13,473 nt of DNA from CAZWRK01 sp964635875 (GTDB lineage Bacteria > Pseudomonadota > Gammaproteobacteria > Burkholderiales > Aquaspirillaceae). Where the stretch lies: NCBI GenBank assembly GCA_964635875.1, contig CAZWRK010000109.1, forward strand, positions 1-13,473, given 5' to 3'. Position numbers and translations under genes: made by a program. The notes under the pieces are model-generated. The model was not told the DNA's origin, searched no databases, and saw nothing but the letters and a program-made list of their open reading frames with translations. Positions 1 through 5,937 of the stretch are shown one piece after another (positions within the stretch are counted from its first letter, which is position 1; every line of letters starts with the position of its first letter).

Positions 1-86
1 ATCTCCATTGGTTTTAAATTAGAAGCAACATAAAAATCATTCACCATTCCTTTTGATATTTTAAAAGCAAATTCTTTATGTTTCAT
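1..86 (-). CDS. Unidentified ORF, 5' end only (runs off left edge)
   Basis: On the minus strand an ATG at 84-86 opens a frame that stays open to the window edge, 28 complete codons starting MKHKEFAFKI. It overlaps the end of the MmeI-like fragment by 11 bases in a different frame (start inside the sequence ATGAAACATAA). The stretch is strongly AT-rich like the ORF upstream of it, so both probably belong to the same acquired segment. I do not recognise the product and no clear ribosome binding site is visible. It could be a real second gene, or a frame-shifted continuation of a decayed gene. Only sequence left of the window can tell. Confidence 0.4.
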   Translation of the reverse strand, partial: MKHKEFAFKISKGMVNDFYVASNLKPME

Positions 87-396
87 TTGTCTTTATCCAT
101 TCTAAAATTAGTAAATTTGGTATAGGTTGATTTACATCTGCAAACCAAAATCTTAACCCTCGGTTTTTTTGCTCACAAATCAGCTTTTGCGGCCAATAAA
201 CATCAATAAATCCTTGCGTCCCTTTAATTTTTTTGAATGCTGCTTCAAAAATCCCGACATGACGACGACTGATGCCAAAGACCGCAAAAAATTCATTCCA
301 AAAAGTTTGTGACTCTGCTCGCTCTCGGGTTTCATCTTTCCACTCCAAGCTAAACTTGCGAGCATTGGCGCGAATTTGGTCAGTAGATAAAGGCAT
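76..396 (-). pseudogene. Truncated MmeI-like (type IIL) restriction-modification enzyme, N-terminal nuclease domain
   Basis: This 106-residue product matches the start of MmeI-type fused restriction/methyltransferase proteins: MPLSTDQIRANARKF at the N-terminus, then FWNEFFAVFGISRR (residues 32-45) and QGFIDVYWP (61-69). The nuclease motif D-X9-E-X-K is intact as D65, E75 and K77, the same spacing as in MmeI. Family members are about 900 residues long and carry helical, methyltransferase and target-recognition domains after this one. Here similarity stops at about residue 80 and an unrelated-looking 26-residue tail runs to the stop. An AGGA ribosome binding site (407-410 on the plus strand) lies 10 bases before the ATG, so the start is credible. 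I infer a deletion remnant. A stand-alone nuclease-domain protein is possible but less likely. Base composition is far more AT-rich than the genes to the right. Confidence 0.6.
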
Positions 397-565
397 TGAA
401 CTTGCATCCTAAGTTAAATTTGAACTATGTCATTCTGAACAAAATAAAATACGACAAAAAAATTTTGCTTGTACAACCTCACCTTAATCCCTGCTTAACC
501 CCCAATTAAGACTGGTTTTACTCCCGTCGCAGATGATGTCCTTATTCCGACTAGGGGCATTTACC

Positions 566-1141
566 ATGACACCAATCAACCGTTTACGCAGCCTGCATTG
601 GCTGCTGGCGTTTTCCTTTCTTGCAGCTTATCTCACCGGCGACGATGGCGAGCTACTACACGTTTACTTGGGTTATGTCGGCTTGGCACTGCTGGCGACC
701 CGCCTGCTCTTTACCCTGCGCGGCCCACGTGGATTTCCGCCGCTTTTACCGCGTATCGCCGATTTTTCACGCAATTCAAGCCTTTTTATCAGCCGCACCC
801 TCAGCACCTTGATTGTGCTCGGCTTTCTCGGCAGTGCAGTCAGCGGCTTGGCTTTGGTCGATAACGCCAAAGTGCTCGGCATTGCAGCTGCGGCCGCGAT
901 TCCGGCCGCACAAGCCAGCGAGCACGAACATGATGATGAAGAACGCGATGGCGGCGAATTGGCCGGTGGAAGTGCATGGCTCGGAATGAGCGGCGATGCG
1001 TGGGAAGAAATTCACGAATTCATTGCCAATGGCACGCTGTTATTGGTCGGCACCCATCTCGCCTTTGTCTTGTTCCGCCGTCAAAAAATGGCACGCACCA
1101 TGATTTTGGGTGCACCACGCGCCACGGAGGCCGCGAAATGA
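566..1141 (+). CDS. Cytochrome b561-family membrane protein of the SHP/DHC cluster
   Basis: A 191-residue four-helix membrane protein, helices near residues 9-25, 33-50, 80-98 and 151-171. Candidate heme b ligands are H11 (in HW), H32 (LHVYLG), H150 and H164, the pattern of bacterial cytochrome b561 proteins, which take electrons from quinol at the inner membrane. The start chosen is the ATG at 566, because AGGGG (553-557) lies 8 bases before it. The in-frame ATG at 533 has no such site and would add 11 residues. Between helices 3 and 4 there is a His- and acid-rich stretch (SEHEHDDEERDGGE, residues 118-131) that is probably exposed. The stop overlaps the next start (ATGA, 1138-1141). Because SHP and diheme cytochrome c follow directly, I infer that it is their membrane electron donor. 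Confidence 0.82.
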   Translation: MTPINRLRSLHWLLAFSFLAAYLTGDDGELLHVYLGYVGLALLATRLLFTLRGPRGFPPLLPRIADFSRNSSLFISRTLSTLIVLGFLGSAVSGLALVDNAKVLGIAAAAAIPAAQASEHEHDDEERDGGELAGGSAWLGMSGDAWEEIHEFIANGTLLLVGTHLAFVLFRRQKMARTMILGAPRATEAAK

Positions 1142-1527
1142 AAAAAACATGGCTTGTGGTTTTGCTCTTCGGTAGCGTCATGGCGGCGCACGCCGAGGCC
1201 CCGCAAAGCACCCTCGAACATTACCGCCAACAAGCCGGAGGCACCGCCACCGCCAGCGCCGGACGCGCCCTGTATTACCGCGACGTGGTGCAAAACGGCA
1301 AAACCATGAGTTGCGCAAAATGTCACACCGCCGACCCGAAAAAAACCGGCATGACCCCCGCTTATCGAGAAATTGGCCCCTTAGCGCCGGTCGCCAATCC
1401 GCGCCGCCTGACCGATCTCAAGAAAACCGAAAAATGGTTCCGGCGCAATTGTGATGATGTGTTGGCGCGGGAATGCACCCCGCAGGAAAAAGCCGATTTT
1501 GTCGCGTGGCTGGTCAGCCTGCGCTAA
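1138..1527 (+). CDS. shp: SHP-like high-spin monoheme cytochrome c (DUF1924 family)
   Basis: A 129-residue periplasmic cytochrome. A signal peptide (residues 1-19, cleavage after AHA) precedes one heme-binding CAKCH at 59-63. The C-terminal part, FRRNCDDVLARECTPQEKAD (101-120), resembles Rhodobacter sphaeroides SHP, in which an asparagine is the sixth heme ligand and swings away on reduction to admit O2 or NO. Here N104 is the likely equivalent, and C105 and C113 could form the neighbouring disulfide. GGAGG (1126-1130) lies 7 bases before the ATG, and the start overlaps the cytochrome b561 stop by 4 bases. The family occurs with a diheme cytochrome and a b-type cytochrome, as here. Ligand behaviour is inferred from the family; its physiological substrate is not settled. 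Confidence 0.8.
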   Translation: MKKTWLVVLLFGSVMAAHAEAPQSTLEHYRQQAGGTATASAGRALYYRDVVQNGKTMSCAKCHTADPKKTGMTPAYREIGPLAPVANPRRLTDLKKTEKWFRRNCDDVLARECTPQEKADFVAWLVSLR

Positions 1528-1546
1528 ACAAATGGAGAATAATCTG

Positions 1547-2035
1547 ATGAACATTGCCCGAATCACCTTCAGCGCACTGGCCGTAAGTCTGCTCGCAAGC
1601 GCAGGCGCATGGGCGGATGACGACCACCATCGCAGCCAGATCACCGCCCCGAAAAACGCCTTATATCAAAGTGAATGCGCCAGCTGCCACATGGCCTACC
1701 CACCGCATTTACTGGGCGCGGCGGCGTGGGGAAAATTGATGGGAAATCTGAAAAACCACTTTGGGACCAATGCCAGCTTGGACGCGCAAGACCAAAAAAA
1801 TATCACGCTGTTTTTGCAAGCCCATGCCGGAGAACGTGGCACATCGCCGGCGTCGAGCGCAGCGCAAAACTCGATTCGAATCACCGAAACCCGTTACTTT
1901 TTGCGCAAACATGATGAGATCAGCGCCACGGTTTTCAAGCGTAAATCGATCGGCGGCGCGTGGAATTGCATCGCCTGTCATCGTGGTGCAGAACGCGGTG
2001 ATTTCGATGAAGATGCAGTCAAAATTCCGCGCTAG
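1547..2035 (+). CDS. Diheme cytochrome c (DHC family), electron donor to SHP
   Basis: A 162-residue exported protein with a signal peptide (residues 1-23, cleavage after AWA) and two c-type heme sites, CASCH (44-48) and CIACH (141-145). The far-separated hemes and the motif ECASCHMAYPPHLL match the DHC family, which in R. sphaeroides and Shewanella is encoded beside SHP and passes electrons to it. GGAG at 1534-1537 lies 9 bases before the chosen ATG, and the 19-base gap after shp indicates one transcript. A longer in-frame extension begins at 1451 inside shp, but it lacks a signal peptide at its start and is rejected. The His/Asp run DDDHHR just after the cleavage site may be the mature N-terminus. 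A hairpin terminator follows 20 bases after the stop. Confidence 0.82.
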   Translation: MNIARITFSALAVSLLASAGAWADDDHHRSQITAPKNALYQSECASCHMAYPPHLLGAAAWGKLMGNLKNHFGTNASLDAQDQKNITLFLQAHAGERGTSPASSAAQNSIRITETRYFLRKHDEISATVFKRKSIGGAWNCIACHRGAERGDFDEDAVKIPR

Positions 2036-2055
2036 ACCCCAATCACGCCATAAAA

Positions 2056-2085
2056 AAAGCCGCAGCGGGAGAGCGCTGCGGCTTT
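2056..2085. terminator. Bidirectional terminator between the DHC and cytochrome c' genes
   Basis: A perfect 12-bp stem (AAAGCCGCAGCG at 2056-2067, CGCTGCGGCTTT at 2074-2085) closes a 6-base loop between two convergent genes. On the minus strand it is followed by seven T (2052-2058 are A on the plus strand, partly within the stem). It is therefore the stronger terminator for the cytochrome c' gene and a shorter-tailed one for the cytochrome operon. Confidence 0.85.
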
Positions 2086-2113
2086 GGACTGTCTAACGGC
2101 TCAAAAAAGCGGA

Positions 2114-2566
2114 TTAGTCTTTTTTGAAGCTGTCGTGACAGGATTTACAGGTTTTTTGAGCGGCACCAAAAGCCGGTTTCACGTCATCCAGCGTTTTGGC
2201 GGCTTGCGCGACTTTTGTCAGCTGTGCAAAGGCCGCTTGGTGATCATCAGCCGCTTTTTTGAACTCAGCCGGTTTGCTCCAAATTTCGGCGCGGGCTTCG
2301 GTTTTGCCGCCTTTGTCGCTACCGGCGGGGAAATGGCTCCAAGGCTGCTTGGACAGCGTTTCCATTTCGGCCGCTAATTTTGCAAATTCGGCTTGGTTGT
2401 ACTCGGTTTTCCCTTTGATCATGCCGCCCATGGCGCCGAAAGTCTTTTTGTATTCTTTAAAAATGGCTTTACGGGCTTGAATTGGGTCTTTGGTGTCAGT
2501 GGCAGCGTGTGCCGAGAAAGCGGCCGTAGCCATCAATGCAACGAGAAGAGTAGAAACAATACGCAT
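2114..2566 (-). CDS. cycP: Cytochrome c' (periplasmic, NO-binding fold)
   Basis: A 150-residue exported cytochrome with a signal peptide (residues 1-21, SAHA before cleavage) and a single heme motif CKSCH at 140-144, very near the C-terminus. This placement, the mature size of about 128 residues, and the helical RKAIFKEYKKTFGAMGGM segment (32-49) are typical of class II cytochrome c' four-helix bundles. These proteins have a five-coordinate heme and bind NO and CO, and several protect cells from NO. AAGGA (2574-2578, plus-strand TCCTT) supports the ATG at 2564-2566. The gene is convergent with the SHP operon and shares its terminator. An AT-rich inverted repeat lies about 65-80 bases upstream. 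Confidence 0.88.
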   Translation of the reverse strand: MRIVSTLLVALMATAAFSAHAATDTKDPIQARKAIFKEYKKTFGAMGGMIKGKTEYNQAEFAKLAAEMETLSKQPWSHFPAGSDKGGKTEARAEIWSKPAEFKKAADDHQAAFAQLTKVAQAAKTLDDVKPAFGAAQKTCKSCHDSFKKD

Positions 2567-2630
2567 GCTTTTTCCTTAAAAATGAAGACAGAAACTAAAT
2601 TTTGTCATGAAAAACAGTCTACGACTTCTT

Positions 2631-2646
2631 ATATTAAAAATATCTT
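2631..2646. promoter_or_regulatory. AT-rich inverted repeat upstream of the cytochrome c' gene (possible operator)
   Basis: ATATT (2631-2635) and AATAT (2639-2643) flank AAA, and on the minus strand the half AAGATATTTTT resembles an 11-base NsrR half-site at most positions. It lies 65-80 bases before the cytochrome c' start in the gap between two divergent genes. NsrR control of an NO-binding cytochrome would make sense, but the match is partial and AT-rich DNA gives such repeats by chance. Confidence 0.25.
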
Positions 2647-2695
2647 AAATTGCAGCACTTTTTGACGTAGGGTCGATCTCGCTTGGCAAGTGCGT

Positions 2696-2712
2696 ATGTT
2701 ATAAAGTAACAT
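2696..2712. promoter_or_regulatory. Zur-box-like palindrome overlapping an extended -10 element
   Basis: ATGTTATAAAGTAACAT is a 17-base inverted repeat with perfect 6-base arms, close to the GTTATA-TATAAC core of proteobacterial Zur operators. It lies 38 bases before the zur start. Inside it, TGTTATAAA at 2697-2705 reads as an extended -10 (TG-N-TATAAA), so bound Zur would block polymerase. No good -35 was found at the right distance. This points to zinc-dependent autorepression of the whole operon. I saw no second copy of the palindrome in the window. Confidence 0.65.
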
Positions 2713-2750
2713 CCACTCCCTTCTGAATTCGGCCCCACGGTCTTACTGCG

Positions 2751-3185
2751 ATGAATCCCAGCGATTACCTCGAACACGCCGCCCAGCACTGCCAAACCCG
2801 AGGCGCGCGATTAACGGATTTGCGCCGCCAAGTTTTAGAGCTGGCTTTGCGTGCGACCGGCTTGGTCAAAGCCTATCAAGTCCTCTCTTTAATGCAAAAT
2901 GAACGTGGTGTCGTCGCCCCGCCGACAGTCTACCGTGCACTCGATTTTTTGGTCGAGCACGGCTTGCTGCACCGCGTCGAAGCGCTGAATGGCTATGTGG
3001 TCTGCCCACATTTTGACTGCCCACACGACAGCCTGATTTTGGTCTGCGAGGCCTGCGGCGGCGTCAATGAACTCGATACCCAAGAAACCTTTGCGCCCGT
3101 TTGGGCCGCCTGTGCCGCCCAAGGCTTTACCCCGCGTCGGCAAGATGTGGTGTTAACCGGCCGCTGTCAGGCGTGTGCTGCATGA
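2751..3185 (+). CDS. zur: Zinc uptake regulator Zur (Fur family)
   Basis: A 144-residue Fur-family repressor. The winged-helix DNA-binding half includes PPTVYRALDFLVEHGLLHRV (residues 57-76), the usual Fur/Zur recognition segment. The dimerisation half carries two CxxC pairs, C99/C102 and C139/C142, which form the structural zinc site, and a Cys/His-rich segment CPHFDCPHD (85-93). Assignment to Zur and not to Fur or PerR rests on this sequence character and on its place as first gene before a zinc ABC transporter. The family binds DNA when zinc-loaded and represses uptake genes. A Zur-box-like palindrome lies just upstream, so autoregulation is likely. The stop overlaps the next start by 4 bases (ATGA, 3182-3185). 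The ribosome binding site is weak. Confidence 0.9.
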   Translation: MNPSDYLEHAAQHCQTRGARLTDLRRQVLELALRATGLVKAYQVLSLMQNERGVVAPPTVYRALDFLVEHGLLHRVEALNGYVVCPHFDCPHDSLILVCEACGGVNELDTQETFAPVWAACAAQGFTPRRQDVVLTGRCQACAA

Positions 3186-4114
3186 ATACACCCACCATCA
3201 CCCCCGTGAATTTATTTGCCGGATTTCTCGGCGTCGGCAAAACCACCCTGCTCAAGCACCTGCTCGCGCATCGTCCCGAAGGCGAGCGCTGGGCAGTGAT
3301 CGTTAATGAATTTGGCGAAATCGGCATTGATGGCGCGGTTTTAGAAGGCGAAGGCGCAGAAGTGCGCGAGATCGCCGGTGGATGCCTGTGCTGCGTCACC
3401 GGCCCGCAACTGCCCGTGACGATCGTGCGCTTGATTCGCGAACATCGACCGCACCGCCTGCTGATCGAAACCAGCGGCCTTGCGCATGTCTCGACCCTGA
3501 TCGATACCTTACGCACCGCGCCACTCGGCAATGCGCTGGACGTGCAAGCGGTATGGACGCTGGTCGATCCGCGCCAATTTAACGTCGCACACCTGCGCGC
3601 AAATCCGGTGTATCGCGATCAAATCACCGCCGCCGATGTGTTGCTTGCGACCAAGTCAGACCTGTGTGATGCCGACACTTTAGCCGCGTTTCAGGCCGAA
3701 GCCGAAGCGATGTTTCCGCCCAAAGCCGTGATTGCACACATTCAGCAGGGGCAGGCAGATCAGGCATGGCTGGATTTGCCCGCGCGCCCCGCCAGCCGGT
3801 ATCGCCCCAAAGCACCCGATGCCACTACCGAGCAAGCGAGCGCAGGTTGGACATGGCCTGCTGACACTACGTTTCAGGCCGATGCACTGATTGCGTTCTT
3901 TGATCAATTGGCGACGAAAGTACCGTCTTTATTGCGCGCCAAGGGCATCTTTCAGGTCGAAAACCAATGGTTATGGTTTAACTGGACCGCCGGACATTGG
4001 GGCGCGGCACCGGTGGCGTGGCGACGCGACAACCGCTTCGAACTGATTGCGGCTTCTGCCACCGAATTAGAACCGATTGGCCTGCTGCTGCAGGCGTGTC
4101 TAGAGAATCAATAA
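3182..4114 (+). CDS. G3E-family (CobW/COG0523) GTPase, probable zinc chaperone
   Basis: A 310-residue GTPase: Walker A GFLGVGKT (14-21), the metal-binding CLCC motif (68-71, within GGCLCC), ETSG (96-99) and the base-recognition motif TKSD (157-160). The length matches YjiA-type proteins of about 318 residues, with a shortened C-terminal CobW domain. COG0523 members bind Zn2+ at CxCC and hydrolyse GTP. Zur-controlled members (ZigA, ZagA, ZNG1-type) are thought to allocate zinc to client enzymes during starvation. Position in the zur-znuCBA operon supports that role over cobalamin or nitrile-hydratase roles. The ATG at 3182 is chosen because it overlaps the zur stop and immediately precedes the conserved P-loop strand; the frame is open to 3101 but that is zur coding sequence. 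Confidence 0.85.
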   Translation: MNTPTITPVNLFAGFLGVGKTTLLKHLLAHRPEGERWAVIVNEFGEIGIDGAVLEGEGAEVREIAGGCLCCVTGPQLPVTIVRLIREHRPHRLLIETSGLAHVSTLIDTLRTAPLGNALDVQAVWTLVDPRQFNVAHLRANPVYRDQITAADVLLATKSDLCDADTLAAFQAEAEAMFPPKAVIAHIQQGQADQAWLDLPARPASRYRPKAPDATTEQASAGWTWPADTTFQADALIAFFDQLATKVPSLLRAKGIFQVENQWLWFNWTAGHWGAAPVAWRRDNRFELIAASATELEPIGLLLQACLENQ

Positions 4115-4115
4115 G

Positions 4116-4247
4116 ATGAATCAATTATTACAAAAGCTCCCCGTGAGCTTGCTTGCAGCGTCAGTCTGGCATCGACTGGTGTTGTGCGGCTTGGCATTGG
4201 GCATGCTGTGGTTGGGCGTGTTTTGGGCGCAAGGAATCGGCGAATGA
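4116..4247 (+). CDS. 43-residue single-helix membrane microprotein in the zinc operon
   Basis: A complete small frame starts 1 base after the GTPase stop and ends in a 4-base ATGA overlap with znuC (4244-4247). It encodes MNQLLQKLPVSLLAASVWHR followed by a hydrophobic helix of roughly residues 21-39 (LVLCGLALG, then MLWLGVFWA) and a short QGIGE tail. It fits between its neighbours with no wasted bases, and its last codons contain the znuC ribosome binding site (AAGGA, 4231-4235). A basic residue (R20) just before the helix suggests the N-terminus is cytoplasmic. Possible roles are a small subunit or regulator of the ZnuBC transporter, or only a coupling ORF that delivers ribosomes to znuC. 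I recognise no family. Its own ribosome binding site is poor, so translation by re-initiation is likely. Confidence 0.6.
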   Translation: MNQLLQKLPVSLLAASVWHRLVLCGLALGMLWLGVFWAQGIGE

Positions 4248-5008
4248 GTGTGCGTTTAGAGAATGTCACGATTTCTTACCGCCGCCGACCGGCGGTACAC
4301 CATGTCAGCGGTGCCTTTGCCGTGGGCGTTCCGACGGCGATTTGCGGCCCCAATGGCGCGGGTAAAAGTACGATTTTAAAAGCCTTGGTGGGGCTTCTGC
4401 GCCCCGATCATGGCCATATTGACCTTGGAGGATTGCATTATGAAGACATCGCCTACTTGCCCCAAGCCGCAGAAATTGACCGAGGATTACCGGTTTCAGT
4501 ATTGGATTTGGTCTTGGCTGGACATTGGCGGCGCAGCGGGGCCTTCCGAGGCATCAACCGTCAAGCCGTCGATGCCGCTTTACATGCGCTAGAAACCGTT
4601 GGGCTGTCGGGGTTTGAATCGCGGGCGATTAGCCAACTTTCAGGCGGGCAATTTCAGCGGGTGTTGTTTGCGCGGATTTTGGTGCAAGACGCACGCCTGA
4701 TTTTACTCGATGAGCCGTTCAATTCGATTGACGCCAGCACCACCGCCGATTTGCTCAAGCTGATTCACCGCTGGCATCACGAAGGGCGCACGGTGATTGC
4801 CGTTTTACATGATCACGACCAAGTGCGGGCCGCATTTACGCACACCTTGTTGCTGTCGCGGGAAGTGGTCGCATGGGGGCCGACAGCCGAGGCGCTCTCG
4901 CCAGAAAATGTGCGCCGCGCTAATGGCAACGTCGCACATTGGGATGCGCACCCGCCGGTCTGCCATCGCGATGATGCAGAAGCCAGCACCGAAACGGAGG
5001 CGGTATGA
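4244..5008 (+). CDS. znuC: Zinc ABC transporter ATP-binding protein ZnuC
   Basis: A 254-residue ATPase with all motifs in order: Walker A GPNGAGKST (35-43), Q-loop Q74 (YLPQ), signature LSGGQFQR (132-139), Walker B LILLDEP (152-158) and switch histidine H189. It powers zinc import through ZnuB. The ATG at 4244 is chosen because AAGGA lies 8 bases upstream and MSVRLENVTISY aligns with the usual ATPase start; the 20-codon upstream extension is in the microprotein region. The C-terminal tail has several possible metal ligands (HWDAHPPVCHRDD, residues 232-244), a feature also seen in zinc-transporting ATPases. The stop overlaps znuB by 4 bases. Confidence 0.92.
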   Translation: MSVRLENVTISYRRRPAVHHVSGAFAVGVPTAICGPNGAGKSTILKALVGLLRPDHGHIDLGGLHYEDIAYLPQAAEIDRGLPVSVLDLVLAGHWRRSGAFRGINRQAVDAALHALETVGLSGFESRAISQLSGGQFQRVLFARILVQDARLILLDEPFNSIDASTTADLLKLIHRWHHEGRTVIAVLHDHDQVRAAFTHTLLLSREVVAWGPTAEALSPENVRRANGNVAHWDAHPPVCHRDDAEASTETEAV

Positions 5009-5880
5009 GCGATTTATACACCCTCGCGGTCATGCCTTTTATTGAGTTTGGCTTTTTGCGGCGCGCCCTTGTCGGCTGCTTGGCGTTGGCTTTGGGCTGC
5101 GGGCCGATCGGCTTGTTTTTGATGATGCGGCGCATGAGCTTGATGGGCGACGCGATGAGCCACGCGGTGTTACCCGGCGCGGCGATTGGCTTTATTGTCG
5201 CGGGCTTGTCGCTTCCGGCGATGAGTATCGGCGGATTCTTTGCAGGGGTGATTGTGGTGGTGGTCGCGGGCTTGGCCAGCCGCTTTTCCTCGCTGCGAGA
5301 AGATGCCAGTTTGGCGGCATTTTATTTGCTGGCCTTGGCGTCGGGGGTGCTGTTGGTCTCGAAGTACGGCAGCAATATGGATTTGATGCACATTTTGTTT
5401 GGCTCGGTGTTGGCCGTAGATGATCAGGCTTTGTATTTGATCGCCTCGATCACCTCGCTGACGCTAGTGGTGATGGCGATTATTTACCGTCCATTGCTGC
5501 TGGAAAGTCTTGATCCGGCATTCTTACGCGCCAGCGGTGTGCGCTCGGGGCTGTATTACTACCTGTTTATGATGTTGGTGGTGCTGAATCTGGTCGCCGG
5601 TTTTCAGGCGCTGGGCACGCTGATGGCGGTCGGCCTCATGATGATTCCCGCCGCCAGCTCGCGGCTCTGGGCCAATTCGGTCGGCAAGATGCTGGCGATT
5701 GCGGTCACGATTGCGCTGGTTGCAGGCTATGTCGGCTTGCTGCTGTCGTTTCATTTTGATTTACCAAGCGGCCCCGCGATTATTTTGGTCGCAGGCGGCT
5801 TATATCTTTTTTCTCTTCTCTTTGCGCCAGAGGGCGGCATTGTGCCGGGGCTGATTCGAAGCCGACATCTGGAGCGCTAA
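5005..5880 (+). CDS. znuB: Zinc ABC transporter permease ZnuB
   Basis: A 291-residue, very hydrophobic protein of the ABC-3 metal permease family, with around eight membrane helices. Family landmarks are the cytoplasmic segment MRRMSLMGDAMSHAVLPG (residues 41-58), which contacts the ATPase, the helix GTLMAVGLMMIPAASSRLW, and the closing helix after LPSGPAIILVAGG. It forms the channel through which zinc from ZnuA crosses the inner membrane. GGAGG at 4996-5000 lies only 4 bases before the ATG, and the ATGA overlap with znuC (5005-5008) suggests coupled translation, which keeps the two subunits in step. Confidence 0.92.
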   Translation: MSDLYTLAVMPFIEFGFLRRALVGCLALALGCGPIGLFLMMRRMSLMGDAMSHAVLPGAAIGFIVAGLSLPAMSIGGFFAGVIVVVVAGLASRFSSLREDASLAAFYLLALASGVLLVSKYGSNMDLMHILFGSVLAVDDQALYLIASITSLTLVVMAIIYRPLLLESLDPAFLRASGVRSGLYYYLFMMLVVLNLVAGFQALGTLMAVGLMMIPAASSRLWANSVGKMLAIAVTIALVAGYVGLLLSFHFDLPSGPAIILVAGGLYLFSLLFAPEGGIVPGLIRSRHLER

Positions 5881-5937
5881 AACAGCCCCGTATCTTGGGC
5901 AGCATATTTTAATTTTGACAATGTAAGAGAGGTTTTT

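Noticed and set aside
976..1527. Longer version of the SHP frame starting inside the cytochrome b gene
   Set aside because: The extra residues overlap coding sequence of the b561 protein, while the ATG at 1138 gives a proper signal peptide and a GGAGG site.
3101..3181. N-terminal extension of the GTPase
   Set aside because: It lies wholly within zur in another frame, and the conserved P-loop strand begins right after the ATG at 3182.
5881..5937. Separate promoter or second Zur box before znuA
   Set aside because: TTGACA occurs at 5915-5920, but its -10 would fall at or inside the start codon, and no palindrome like that at 2696-2712 is present.
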